Below are positions 55,050 to 63,740 of a stretch of DNA of 64,000 nt, piece by piece (the stretch's first letter is position 1; the number at the start of each line of letters is the position of its first letter). The stretch is from Paenalkalicoccus suaedae (GTDB lineage Bacteria > Bacillota > Bacilli > Bacillales > Salisediminibacteriaceae): contig NZ_CP041372.2 in the NCBI RefSeq assembly GCF_006965545.2, forward strand, positions 372,001 through 436,000. The letters run 5' to 3'. Made by a program: the position numbers and the translations under genes. The notes below the pieces were generated by a model. That model did no database searches and was not told the DNA's origin. It saw only the letters and a list, made by a program, of their open reading frames with translations.

Positions 55050-55245
55050 AGAATCATCCTTTCTATAGATTTATTTCACGCTACTGAAAAGTAGTTTAAT
55101 GTGTAATCACACATCGCTCTAGTATTAGAATCATTGGTCTTCCTATGGCTTTGCCTAACCCTTTTCTGATGAGCTGTAGTCTATCATTCCGATCTTTCAT
55201 TACCTAATTTTAAAGAGACAGAAGGATATTCCTCTATAAGTTTTG

Positions 55246-55806
55246 TTAATCGTCTTCTTCCATTATCCAATCCAATGACTCATCATTTACAAGTGCTTCG
55301 ATCGTTTGTAAATGTGCAAACGGGGGACGTACTTCGAAGCTATTAATGTGTGTGTCGCTAACATTTATAAATTCATTCCGTCGCCCATCGCCTTCAGGTT
55401 CAGTGACCCTTAAAGAGAGACTATACGCCTCTGCACGGTTTCGAAGATCGTCATCATATAACTCTAGTCCTGCAAAGTCATTCGCGAGCGCCTTGAGAGT
55501 TTCTTCATCCTCGATAGAAAGGGACATAATAGCTTCTGGAGGACTAGCTGAGACATCATTAACAATCAGTGTCGCTCGCTCAAGAATGAAGCCTTCGCTA
55601 GCAGGATCAAAATAGAATTCCTCAAAGGTCGTACGTTGGGAGTCTATGAAAAGAAATACCATTCCTGATACGATCACTAATGTTGTTAAAACTAACACCA
55701 GTCGATTTTTTAAAAAGAAGCTTAACAGGAGCATAATTCCACCAACAATAACAAAGATGCTGAAGGCGGTAAAAAGTAGCGATCCAGTAGCGTCGAAGAG
55801 TTGCAT
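55246..55806 (-). CDS. Membrane protein of a tandem triplet (member 3)
   Basis: 186 residues, first of the three in transcription order. MQLFDATGSLLFTAFSIFVIVGGIMLLLSFFLKNR, DSQRTTFEEFYFD, PEAIMSLSIEDEETLKALANDFAGLEL and PPFAHLQTIEALVNDESLDWIMEEDD align with the others. The extracellular part varies most between the LNIEDEETL and PPFAH blocks. Ribosome site AAAGGATGGTT. The gap upstream (55807-56086) shows nothing I recognise. Confidence 0.82.
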   Translation of the reverse strand: MQLFDATGSLLFTAFSIFVIVGGIMLLLSFFLKNRLVLVLTTLVIVSGMVFLFIDSQRTTFEEFYFDPASEGFILERATLIVNDVSASPPEAIMSLSIEDEETLKALANDFAGLELYDDDLRNRAEAYSLSLRVTEPEGDGRRNEFINVSDTHINSFEVRPPFAHLQTIEALVNDESLDWIMEEDD

Positions 55807-56086
55807 AAAACCATCCTTTCGACATGTTTACTCCATTTTACCAAATAAGTAAGGTGGTGGGCGAATGATCAGTCCTCCTACGGTATCGGCTTGCGCTTAC
55901 CTAGCAGTAAATGAGAAGAGGAGTCAGCTCTGAAAACGCCCTAGACATTAGTAGGGTCTGAAGATGATCCTACTCGTCAGCTAAAGTTGAATAACGTCTC
56001 TTCTATATAAACGAACACCCTTTTTTACTACTAAACGAAAGGTTGTTGCCTAGCTCTTAAAGATGAAACAGTTCTGTTAAGAACTT

Positions 56087-56185
56087 CAACGTTCATATAT
56101 TTTGCGTACGGTACATAAATTTTTTATACGGTTCATTCTTTCTCCATACCGTACATATATCTTCTACACGGTACATAAAACCTAA
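56087..56185 (+). repeat. ACGGTACATAA array, 20-bp period
   Basis: Heads CAACGTTCATA, TACGGTACATAA, TACGGTTCATT, TACCGTACATA and CACGGTACATAA, each 20 bp apart. The GGTACATAA head resembles the GGAACATAA head of the 8.9-20 kb family. Confidence 0.8.
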
Positions 56186-56290
56186 ATTGCCAAAGATCAA
56201 CTGATCAAAAGCCTCAAAAATTACGAAACTAAGCCTCTTTCATAAAGAAAAAGGCTCTTTTCCAATTCCCTTTTAAATCAAACGCAGAGG

Positions 56291-56440
56291 TGGCAGACTC
56301 GGAGGACATTCGGAGACAATCCATAGGGGAAAGAGGTTTTTGAGATCCCACAGGAGGCGTTTAGGGTAAGGCGGCAGCCGCACCCTGCCGACGAGGAAGC
56401 TCAAAGACCGGCCCTATGGATGTCGTAGAGTGTCCGTAGG
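56291..56440. ncRNA. Structured intergenic element with a long outer stem
   Basis: GGACA (56304) and TCCATAGGG (56320) pair with CCCTATGGA (56412) and TGTCC (56431). Inside, TTTGAG/CTCAAA and AGGGT/ACCCT form further stems around GGCGGCAGCC. It resembles the GC-rich palindromic elements scattered in bacilli, by memory only. It could be a structured RNA or a non-autonomous mobile hairpin; I cannot decide. Confidence 0.5.
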
Positions 56441-56467
56441 GCTGACAGCTCGAAGAGCAGATTTAAA

Positions 56468-56553
56468 CTAGTTAGCACTTGGTCATTCTAGCCCGAAGGG
56501 CTAGGCACTAAGCTAGTTAGCACTTAAGCAATCTAGCTCAAAGAGCTAGGTTT
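56468..56553 (+). repeat. Two tandem 45-bp copies of a hairpin element
   Basis: CTAGTTAGCACTT at 56468 and 56513 is followed in each copy by a small hairpin: CTAGCCC/GGGCTAG, then CTAGCTC/GAGCTAG. The stems differ in compensating ways, so base pairing seems kept. Confidence 0.75.
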
Positions 56554-56604
56554 TAGATAAATGGAATTTGATTAACCTAGAATTTAAGAAGCAATTCTAC
56601 CGAC

Positions 56605-56621
56605 TTCACACACTTTTCACA
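56605..56621 (+). promoter_or_regulatory. TTCACA direct repeat before the lipoprotein/two-component operon
   Basis: TTCACA at 56605 and 56616, 11 bp start to start, followed by a -10 like TAAACT at 56642. OmpR-type regulators bind such repeats. The same pair occurs before the gene at 59781. Confidence 0.6.
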
Positions 56622-56674
56622 GACTCCCCCTCTTTCTGCGGTAAACTAGACATAGAACAAGGAGGGACCGCACC

Positions 56675-57619
56675 ATGAAGTGGCTACTACTAGGAATGCT
56701 CCTGCTCCTGACCACAGGCTGTCAGTCAGAGCATTCGCTTCATATAGATAACGACATACAAGGGAACACCCTGCTCGTTGCCCATACAAAAGAGCCAGCT
56801 TTAAGCATCATTAACCCCGATATACACGAGCTTATTGAGGAAGTTTCCCTCCCATTTTCTGTCCATAGTATGGTGCAGGGAGAGGGGCGGATCTTTGCTA
56901 CGAGCCAGCAGGAGGAAATGCTGTACGAGCTGTCGCTAACGGACGGGAGCTTGCGTCCGATCATAGACATTGGCGATGGCGTGGCGGAGATGCTGTACGA
57001 TGATGGCACGCTCTATGCGACGCGACCGTTCCATCAGGAGATCGTCAAAATGGATGTAGAGAATGAGTCCATCGAGACGCTCGCTGCGTCTGGAGAGCAT
57101 CCGCATTCGATGGCGCTCGACGATGGAGAGCTTTACGTCGCTAATGTGTATGGCAATACCGTCGATGTGATCGATAAGGAGCGCTTTGAGATTGCGCGGA
57201 CAATCGACGTGATCGGTCGACCGACTGGCATGATTGCCTATGACGAGGGGATTTTAGTCGGAGGGCATGGTCCGTTTGGTGAGCTCAATACGGAGATGCA
57301 CACGTATGAGACGAGCGAGGAGACTCAGATTGAGGTGGGCTTAATGCCTGTCGCTTTTTTAGAAACAACGGAAGGGATCGTAGGCGTTAGTCACGGCTCG
57401 CACGAAGTATTTCTCTATGATACGGAATCGAAGCAGGTGACCGACCGACTTGAGGTCGCGCATAATCCTTACTATCTAGTACAAGCAAATGACGAAGTCG
57501 CCGTCAGCAGTCTGGACGGAGATGAAATAAGCTTTATTGATCCACAAACATGGGAGCTCATTCAGGCTGTTGAGGTGGCGGCTGGTCCACACGTGATGCT
57601 CTACTTAGAGGAGTCATAA
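56675..57619 (+). CDS. Beta-propeller lipoprotein (YVTN-like repeats)
   Basis: 314 residues. Signal peptide with lipobox LTTGC (Cys 16), then about seven repeats of the pattern DGxLYATRPFHQEIVKMDVE, DGELYVANVYGNTVDVIDKERF, EVAVSSLDGDEISFIDPQTW, typical of a YVTN/YncE-type propeller. Such proteins bind ligands or other proteins at the surface. AAGGAGGG precedes the ATG. It is two bases from the response regulator gene, so it likely works as an external component of that signalling system. Confidence 0.88.
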   Translation: MKWLLLGMLLLLTTGCQSEHSLHIDNDIQGNTLLVAHTKEPALSIINPDIHELIEEVSLPFSVHSMVQGEGRIFATSQQEEMLYELSLTDGSLRPIIDIGDGVAEMLYDDGTLYATRPFHQEIVKMDVENESIETLAASGEHPHSMALDDGELYVANVYGNTVDVIDKERFEIARTIDVIGRPTGMIAYDEGILVGGHGPFGELNTEMHTYETSEETQIEVGLMPVAFLETTEGIVGVSHGSHEVFLYDTESKQVTDRLEVAHNPYYLVQANDEVAVSSLDGDEISFIDPQTWELIQAVEVAAGPHVMLYLEES

Positions 57620-57621
57620 TT

Positions 57622-58314
57622 ATGAACCTGTTACTAGTTGATGACGAGAGACAGATGCATCATTTACTTGAGTATATTTTAAAGCAGGAAGGCTATCACT
57701 GTACCTCTGCATTCTCAGGTGAGGAAGCGCTCGAGCTCGTACAAAAGCTGCCGATCGACTTTATCTTGCTCGATATTATGATGGAGGGCATTGATGGGCT
57801 TGAGACGTGTCGTAGAATCAGACAATTTTCCAATGTCCCTATTATCCTGCTGACGGCCGTTGCGCTGGAGGAAAACGATAAGGTGAAGGGGCTTCGAGCC
57901 GGAGCGGACGATTATATCACGAAGCCGTTCCATCGAGAGGAACTCGTTGCTAGGATTGAAGCTGTATACAGAAGAAGCGAAGGACAGACGTCTTCATCTG
58001 CGCAAAAGAAAACCCTGTATCAGCTCGGAAGCCTAAAACTGGACGCAGTTGCAGTAAGAGTTGAGGTGCACGGAGTGCCTATCACGCTAACTAAAAAAGA
58101 GTATGGCATGCTTCTTTTATTTATGAAGCATCCATCTCGCGTGTTTTCACGAGAGGAATTGCTTGAGCTGATCTGGGGAGAAGAGCAGTATGAAGTGACG
58201 TCTAGAACGGTTGATACACATATAAAAACACTCCGAATGAAGCTAAAAGAAGCAGGGGACATGATTAAAACGGTGTGGGGTCATGGTTACAGGCTAGAGG
58301 ATCAGAATGAGTAA
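57622..58314 (+). CDS. Two-component response regulator, OmpR family
   Basis: 230 residues. Receiver domain 1-118 with DD at 7-8, phospho-acceptor Asp 51 (LLDIMM), Thr 79 region and the Lys in YITKPF. The winged-helix domain runs from about 132 with ITLTKKEYGMLLLFMKHPSRVFSREELLELIWG and SRTVDTHIKTLRMKLKEAG. Its stop overlaps the kinase gene by eight bases. The TTCACA direct repeats at 56605 and 59711 are candidate binding sites. Confidence 0.95.
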   Translation: MNLLLVDDERQMHHLLEYILKQEGYHCTSAFSGEEALELVQKLPIDFILLDIMMEGIDGLETCRRIRQFSNVPIILLTAVALEENDKVKGLRAGADDYITKPFHREELVARIEAVYRRSEGQTSSSAQKKTLYQLGSLKLDAVAVRVEVHGVPITLTKKEYGMLLLFMKHPSRVFSREELLELIWGEEQYEVTSRTVDTHIKTLRMKLKEAGDMIKTVWGHGYRLEDQNE

Positions 58315-59701
58315 GCCATACATCTCCATTACAAAAAAGATGTGGCTTATCTTCTTTTCGATGAGCATTGTGGGTATTGCGTTCTCATTTTTTACGGTGT
58401 ATTTACTTTACGATGGGCTGTATTTGCAGTCCGAGCGCGATCAGCTGCGTGCGCATGCGGATTCCTTGCGTCAGGAGCTTGCGGCGAATGGAGAGGAGCA
58501 GGTGGAGTCGCTTGTGAACGCCTATGAGCAGGCGTTTTTAGAGGTATCCATCGTGACGGATCCAATGGTACTAGGAGCCGCGCTACCATTACTTGAGCCG
58601 GAATCGGCGATTGCGATTAATGATGCCGAGCGAGAGCAACTACTAACTGGCGAAACGATCGTATTAGAGCGAGATCACGTCTATTTTGCGACGGATCTTG
58701 TTGGAGCAGCGGCTCCATATGTCGTTGATGGAGAGCTTACGGCAGTAGTCTTTGTGTATCGACCCGTTTCCGAATTGCAGGATCAGCTTGTTGGTCTTTT
58801 GCCGTACGTGATCTCCTTACTTGTGGCGCTTATTCTGCTATTGTTTGTGATTCTTCGACGAATTCGGGCGACCTATGTGCATCCGCTACTAGAAATGAAG
58901 GATGGTGCTAGTCAAATCTCTCATGGGACGTATCCAACGCGGTTTCCACCAGAGCTAAATAATGAGGTTGGTGAGGTGAATCGCGCGTTTAGGCGGCTTG
59001 CCGAGTCGCTGCAGGAGGAGGATGTGAAGAAGCGGGAGTTTTTGCAGAATTTGTCGCATGAGTTGCGTACGCCTTTGAGCTATGTGAAGGGCTATAGTGA
59101 GTTGTTGCTCAAGGAGGAGAACGAGTCGACTCGTCAGATTGCGTCGGTGATTGCAGAGGAGTCGAATCGGATGCATCGGCTGGTGGAGGAGATTATTGAT
59201 CTGACGAAGCTTGAGGGGATGACGCAGGATAACGTTGCGCTTGAGCCGCTTGTGATGAGCGAGGTGGTGCGGCAGGTGATGGCGCATGTGCGTGTGAAGA
59301 GTGAGGCGAAGGGTCAGACGCTGTCCTACTCGGCGGAGGAGGATCTCGTGATTATGGGGCTTCCGGATCGCTTGTTTCAGGCGTGCCTGAATGTGATTGA
59401 TAATGCGATTGCCTATACGCAGGACGGTGGGACGATTGATGTTATACTGGGGAGAAAAGATGGAGAAGCTGCGCTACAGGTGACCGATAATGGTCCTGGC
59501 ATGGACGAGGCAGACGTAGAGCGTTTAACAGATCGTTTTTATCGTGGGGAGAAGGGTCGTACGCGCGATAAAGGTGGGATTGGTTTAGGGCTTGCGATTG
59601 TGAAGCAGCTCGTTGATTTGCATCACGGTCGATTGGAGATTACGTCGATGCCAGGGGTAGGTACAACGGTTTCGATTTATATTCCGGAAGTGTTGGAATA
59701 A
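58307..59701 (+). CDS. Sensor histidine kinase
   Basis: 464 residues. Helices at about 9-32 and 160-182 enclose an extracellular sensor of about 125 residues; a HAMP domain follows (YVHPLLEMKDGASQISHGTYPTRF), then the H box FLQNLSHELRTPLSYVKGYSELL, N box QACLNVIDNAIAYTQDG and G boxes DNGPGMDEADVERL and GGIGLGLAIVKQL. The kinase core region (58960-59440) uses G/T-ending codons far more than the rest of the gene. It partners the upstream response regulator. Confidence 0.95.
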   Translation: MSKPYISITKKMWLIFFSMSIVGIAFSFFTVYLLYDGLYLQSERDQLRAHADSLRQELAANGEEQVESLVNAYEQAFLEVSIVTDPMVLGAALPLLEPESAIAINDAEREQLLTGETIVLERDHVYFATDLVGAAAPYVVDGELTAVVFVYRPVSELQDQLVGLLPYVISLLVALILLLFVILRRIRATYVHPLLEMKDGASQISHGTYPTRFPPELNNEVGEVNRAFRRLAESLQEEDVKKREFLQNLSHELRTPLSYVKGYSELLLKEENESTRQIASVIAEESNRMHRLVEEIIDLTKLEGMTQDNVALEPLVMSEVVRQVMAHVRVKSEAKGQTLSYSAEEDLVIMGLPDRLFQACLNVIDNAIAYTQDGGTIDVILGRKDGEAALQVTDNGPGMDEADVERLTDRFYRGEKGRTRDKGGIGLGLAIVKQLVDLHHGRLEITSMPGVGTTVSIYIPEVLE

Positions 59702-59710
59702 TGGGATGAT

Positions 59711-59727
59711 TTCACAGACATTTCACG
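59711..59727 (+). promoter_or_regulatory. TTCACA direct repeat before the His-rich lipoprotein
   Basis: TTCACA at 59711 and TTCACG at 59722, again 11 bp apart and sharing TTCACAGAC with the site at 56616. This suggests control by the adjacent response regulator. Confidence 0.6.
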
Positions 59728-59780
59728 ATTCATAGATACTATAGATACCGGTAGATTGATTAGAGAAGGGAATGGATTGT

Positions 59781-60641
59781 GTGCAAAAGTCTTTATTAAT
59801 GGGGGCACTACTTGCTACGTCAGCACTTGTCGTGGCATGTGGGACAAACGAAGAAAATGCGAATAATAATACTAGCGGAAATATGGTGAGCATTGAGGAT
59901 GTTAATTTGGATCCGGTTGATGTTGAAGTGATGGCGCCTGATACGGCAGATGTGGCCGAAGAGGTGGAGCTGTCAGCACTGGTGACGCAAGGGGATGAAT
60001 TAGTCGATGATGCAGATGAAGTGACGTTTGAGATCTGGATGGAAGGTGCGAAGTCTGACAGCGAGATGATCGACGCGGAGCTTCCTGGCGAAGAGGGTGT
60101 CTATGCGATTCTACATACGTTCGATGAGGACGGACTTTATCACGTCCAGCCTCACACAACTGCGCGTGGCATGCATGTGATGCCGGTGCACAGTATCGAA
60201 GTCGGTGATGTAGAGGTAGCGAGCAACGAGGCTGAGAATCATGACCACAACCATGAGGGCGAACACAATCATGATCACGAGGGCGAAGGAAACGAGGATC
60301 ACGACCACGCCGGAGAGCATAGCCATGATCACGGTCCGTTGCACGAATCACTAGCACTTGACTGGCGGGTGGAAGAGACAGCTACGTCTAGTACTCCAGT
60401 AACACTTTCCATCGCAGTTGATTGGGAGGATGCTGCTTGGGAAAATGGTCGTGTACGCTATGAGGTATGGCGTAACGGTGACGACATGCGCCAGTGGCTT
60501 GATGTAGAAGAAGTAGAAGCCGGTGTTTATGAGGTCGATCATGAGTTTGAAGAAGCGGGCACTTACACGGTCATGGTCCACCTAGAAGACGAGGAAATCC
60601 ACGAGCATGTGGCTTATGAAGTAGGGGTAACAGACGAGTAA
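59781..60641 (+). CDS. YtkA/FixH-like lipoprotein with a His-rich metal-binding linker
   Basis: 286 residues. Signal peptide with lipobox LVVAC, then two YtkA-like domains (about 45-145 and 190-285; each with FEIWMEG or YEVWRNG and ending GTYTVMVHL or GLYHVQPH). The linker between them has about a dozen His among Asp and Glu (HNHEGEHNHDHEGEG, DHDHAGEHSHDHG), a likely Zn or Cu site. A GTG start at 59781 suits AGAAGGG; ATG 59772 is too close. It follows the kinase gene under its own repeat-bearing promoter. Confidence 0.88.
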   Translation: MQKSLLMGALLATSALVVACGTNEENANNNTSGNMVSIEDVNLDPVDVEVMAPDTADVAEEVELSALVTQGDELVDDADEVTFEIWMEGAKSDSEMIDAELPGEEGVYAILHTFDEDGLYHVQPHTTARGMHVMPVHSIEVGDVEVASNEAENHDHNHEGEHNHDHEGEGNEDHDHAGEHSHDHGPLHESLALDWRVEETATSSTPVTLSIAVDWEDAAWENGRVRYEVWRNGDDMRQWLDVEEVEAGVYEVDHEFEEAGTYTVMVHLEDEEIHEHVAYEVGVTDE

Positions 60642-60658
60642 AATAGGTCTTACGGTAC

Positions 60659-60683
60659 GTTTCCAACCTTTTGGAACGGGAAT
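60659..60683 (+). promoter_or_regulatory. SigB-type promoter of the CsbD gene
   Basis: GTTTCC, 13 bases, GGGAAT, close to the general-stress consensus GTTTAA-N13/14-GGGWAT, 44 bases before the start codon. Confidence 0.7.
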
Positions 60684-60726
60684 ATTAGTCATGTACACAC
60701 TCTTATAAAGAAAAGGGGAATCACAC

Positions 60727-60903
60727 ATGGCAGAGAACAAAGGTTTAGGAGACAAAATTAAAGGCGCAGTAAATAAAGTAAAGGGCGAAGCCAAGGATCA
60801 GTTCGGTAACGCTACTGATAATAAAAAGCTACAAGCTGAAGGTAAGAAAGATAAGGCGAAAGGCAACGTTCAAGACAAAGTCGGCGACGTGAAGAATAAA
60901 TAA
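60727..60903 (+). CDS. CsbD family stress protein (58 aa)
   Basis: A small, very hydrophilic protein, Lys- and Asp-rich, with the family pattern GLGDKIKGAVNKVKGEAKDQFG, then KLQAEGKKDKAKGNVQDKVGDVK. CsbD proteins accumulate in general stress; molecular role unknown. AAAAGGGG precedes the ATG. The SigB-type promoter and terminator make it a single-gene unit. Confidence 0.92.
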   Translation: MAENKGLGDKIKGAVNKVKGEAKDQFGNATDNKKLQAEGKKDKAKGNVQDKVGDVKNK

Positions 60904-60915
60904 TGTTTACTGCAG

Positions 60916-60944
60916 AGGTCAGTCCATTGGGGCTGGCCTTTTTT
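60916..60944 (+). terminator. Terminator of the CsbD gene
   Basis: AGGTCAGTCC pairs with GGGGCTGGCCT (G-T pairs) and is followed by TTTTTTAA. Confidence 0.85.
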
Positions 60945-61084
60945 AATTGGAAAGTAATAAACGTTACATTTATTAAAGATGTATCTTGTGAAAAGTGTAG
61001 GTGTTAGTTTTAGCGAGGGCGTTTATGAATGGATGATACGGTGAATAGTAGAATCTAACATTTATTTGGAAGGGAGTATCGAAT

Positions 61085-61150
61085 GTGATTTCTAAAACAA
61101 GTGTTAATCTATGCGGTTATGGACTAGGATTTTCTTTATTTATCACGTAA
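61085..61150 (+). pseudogene. Truncated remnant of a small membrane protein gene
   Basis: GGAAGGGAG is followed by GTG and 21 codons reading ISKTSVNLCGYGLGFSLFIT. From memory this is the N-terminus of a roughly 50-residue membrane protein of bacilli whose centre starts with GYGLGF; here it stops after that point. It may be a decayed copy or a chance match. Confidence 0.4.
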
Positions 61151-61166
61151 AAGGGGAGAGATAGGT

Positions 61167-61703
61167 ATGATCTTTGAATTTACAGCACCAACGGTTGCAA
61201 AATCTGATAAACCATTCGATGTACATGAAAATGGAGAATATATAGGTTCCATTAGTAGATTCTTTACAAATCCACAGACAAGAACGCCACATTACGATGT
61301 TAATTTACATATACATGATGCAGAGGACAATCACTATCGTATTATCCAGAATTCGTTCACTATGCTAAAAGGTGGAGAATGGGAAGTGAAAAAAGGCGAG
61401 CAAACTATTGGAAGTATAAGAAATAGTGATAATTTGTTTCAAGCTCACGAAATCGAAATTGATATAGAAGGTTGCCCAACATTCTCTATAAAAGGTACTT
61501 TCTCTAGGAAAGGTAAGATCTTGAATTCAGAAAGGGAAGAAGTAGGGGAAACCTATCGAACAACCTACGTGAAGAGAACTTATGAAGGAGAAATAAACGA
61601 CTCGTTTTTAGGGGAAAGCATGCCTATTTTGTTTTATGGAATCATTCATTTCTTTTGGTGTGGGTTTCCTGGAGATGCAAAGCATAGTAGTAAAAAATCG
61701 TAA
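61167..61703 (+). CDS. Hypothetical protein, possible tubby/LURP-like fold
   Basis: 178 residues. Alternating beta-hairpin pattern: FDVHENGEYIGSISRFFTNPQTRTPHYDVNLHIHDAEDNHYRI, GEWEVKKGEQTIGSIRNSD and PTFSIKGTFSRKGKILNSEREEVG, resembling the twelve-stranded LURP/tubby-like proteins of bacilli, by pattern only. A hydrophobic C-terminal stretch (SMPILFYGIIHFFWCGF) may be a membrane anchor. AAAGGGGAGAG precedes the ATG. The composition is more AT-rich than surrounding genes. Confidence 0.75.
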   Translation: MIFEFTAPTVAKSDKPFDVHENGEYIGSISRFFTNPQTRTPHYDVNLHIHDAEDNHYRIIQNSFTMLKGGEWEVKKGEQTIGSIRNSDNLFQAHEIEIDIEGCPTFSIKGTFSRKGKILNSEREEVGETYRTTYVKRTYEGEINDSFLGESMPILFYGIIHFFWCGFPGDAKHSSKKS

Positions 61704-61730
61704 TTAATATGTGGAGATACACCTACAAAT

Positions 61731-62132
61731 GCGCCAGGAAATTTGGTTTGCATCAAGTGAGGATCCGTATGCATCAGTTTGAAAGGCATTTGCATCAAAT
61801 TGAAGGTGACGTGCATCAGCTGTGTCCTCGTATGCATCTGGCAAATTTGGTATGCATCACATGAAGGGGCGTCTGCTTCACTTTAATGGCTGTTTGCATC
61901 AAATCAAAAAGAAGGTGCGTCACTTCAGCACTCGTTTGCGTCAGGTCAAACTGCCTTGCTTCAAACTAGGGTCCGCATGCATCAAACCGCATCTTGTTTG
62001 AATCAAACTAAGGATTCATTGCGTCAATCTGGCAGACGTATGCGTCAAACACCTTGGTATGCATCAAGTGAGGTTGTGTTTGCATCACTTTGGCAGAGGT
62101 GTTCCTCAAATCGTTCTTCATTTGCGTCAGCA
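61731..62132 (+). repeat. GCATCA-type array, 21-bp period
   Basis: About 19 units with heads GCATCA, GCGTCA or GCTTCA; most steps are 21 bp, with a few of 19 or 20. The remaining bases vary freely. It fills the gap between two converging genes; the family is seen only here. Confidence 0.92.
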
Positions 62133-62220
62133 ACTTGATATAGGTCTATAAACCAAGGAAAACGACTCCAGATGCCACACAGTTCTACCCAGAGCTTCAA
62201 CATATCAGCACTCCAAGCCT

Positions 62221-62232
62221 ATTTTCTGTCCA
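62221..62232 (-). repeat. 12-bp core TGGACAGAAAAT beside the AEC gene
   Basis: The complement of ATTTTCTGTCCA lies just past the stop of the transporter gene, as the longer form lies past other gene ends at 2781 and 20790. Confidence 0.4.
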
Positions 62233-62237
62233 AGAGA

Positions 62238-63170
62238 TTAGTAAAAACTCCACACGAATGCCATGAATGGGATGGTTACAAGGCATAGCGCGGTCGTGAA
62301 GCAGATGGTCATGACAGCTTTGTCCTCGGCGTCGGTGTACCTTGCGTAAAGGATAGATGCGAGCATGAAGGTTGGCATGCTGATCGAAAGGGCGACGATG
62401 TTTTTGACGAGATTATCTGCCGGAATCAAGGCGATAATCGGCATTGCTAGAAGCGGGAACACGAACAACCGAAGTATCGTCGGAAACCAGATTTGCTTAT
62501 AGAGTCCGAAGCCATTTTTAGCAATGAGCTGTTGCATCAAAATGCCAATGTAGAGCATCGCCATCGGGGCTGCGAGTCCAGCTAATAGCTGAGACAGTTG
62601 CTGAAGTGCTGCTGGTGCTTGGAAGCCAAGAAACGCGGAGCTGATACCGACTACTACTGCAATGAGCGGAAGATTGATTAATGTTTTCAGTTGAGATACA
62701 TGAAATTTCCTCCCCGATTGAAGCAAAAATAGGCCGACGGAAAACATCACAAAATCGAGTCCAGCATCAAAAACAGCCGCGAGTAGCCCACCGATTGGAC
62801 CGAAGATCGTTGCTGCGAGTGGAATACCGATGAAGCCGGTATTACCGATGGCTGCAAGGAGGCTTAATTGCTTGGCTAATGTCGAGTTAAATCCTGCGAG
62901 CCTACCGAGTATGAGAGCGATAAAAATAAAGCCACTATGTAAAACAATCGATAATACAAAAACGATGCCGACTTGACGTAACAGGTCATCGGTCACATCA
63001 CTATTAAAAACACCGTTTAAAATCACAAACGGCACGGCAATATTTAGTACAATAAAAACAAGTACTTGCTTAGAATCTTTACTCACGGGGACCTTCCACG
63101 AAAAGAACACACCGATCGCGACAATCATCCCCATTACGCCGACAGCGGTTAAAACCGTTAACACGTCCAT
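62238..63170 (-). CDS. AEC family transporter (auxin efflux carrier-like)
   Basis: 310 residues, about ten helices in two inverted halves: VLTVLTAVGVMGMIVAIGVFFSW at the start, then LGRLAGFNSTLAKQLSLLAAIGNTGFIGIPLAATIFG and PTFMLASILYARYTDAEDKAVMTICFTTALCLVTIPF. AEC members move malate, malonate or other organic acids in bacteria; the substrate is not known. ATG 63170 has AAGAGGTG upstream; a GTG three codons earlier overlaps it. Confidence 0.9.
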   Translation of the reverse strand: MDVLTVLTAVGVMGMIVAIGVFFSWKVPVSKDSKQVLVFIVLNIAVPFVILNGVFNSDVTDDLLRQVGIVFVLSIVLHSGFIFIALILGRLAGFNSTLAKQLSLLAAIGNTGFIGIPLAATIFGPIGGLLAAVFDAGLDFVMFSVGLFLLQSGRKFHVSQLKTLINLPLIAVVVGISSAFLGFQAPAALQQLSQLLAGLAAPMAMLYIGILMQQLIAKNGFGLYKQIWFPTILRLFVFPLLAMPIIALIPADNLVKNIVALSISMPTFMLASILYARYTDAEDKAVMTICFTTALCLVTIPFMAFVWSFY

Positions 63171-63263
63171 TGCGCTCACCTCTTGCTACTAGCTTAGCAT
63201 GAGTAAGGCTGGCGCGTGTATGGCGATAGGCAAAAATATCACTAAACAAAGGAGCTAATTATT

Positions 63264-63722
63264 GTGAGAATGACGAAAGTGGACCGCGACGACCGAGAGC
63301 GCCTGGTTCCTCTCTTAGTAGAAGCGGACGAGAGCGAATTGATTGTGCGAGAGTACCTTCATGAAGGGGATCTGTTTGAAGTAGTGAATCCGAATGAACA
63401 GGTGATCGGAGTGGCACTCGTTGTACCGACGGAGAACCCCGATACAAAAGAGATCAAAAATATTGCACTTACGCCAGATGCGCGCGGCCACGGCTACGGT
63501 CGCAGGATGATCGACTATTTGTGTGAGCACTATGCACCTGCGGGAGTAGCGCAGATGCTCGTCGGAACCGCGAATTCGAGCATCGACAACTTGATTTTTT
63601 ATCAAAAAGTGGGCTTTAGAATGCACGCAATCAAGCACGGATTTTTTGACGCATACCCCGAGCCGATCGTGGAGCATGGCATCCAGGCGCGGGATATGGT
63701 GATGCTGGTGAGGGATATTTAA
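63264..63722 (+). CDS. GNAT acetyltransferase
   Basis: 152 residues. CoA motif IALTPDARGHGYGRRMIDYLCEHY and closing LVGTANSSIDNLIFYQKVGFRMHAIKHGFF, a layout seen in a common bacillar branch without known substrate. GTG start with AAAGGAG upstream. Divergent from the AEC transporter. Confidence 0.9.
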   Translation: MRMTKVDRDDRERLVPLLVEADESELIVREYLHEGDLFEVVNPNEQVIGVALVVPTENPDTKEIKNIALTPDARGHGYGRRMIDYLCEHYAPAGVAQMLVGTANSSIDNLIFYQKVGFRMHAIKHGFFDAYPEPIVEHGIQARDMVMLVRDI

Positions 63723-63740
63723 ACCTTTTTGATGGTAGAA

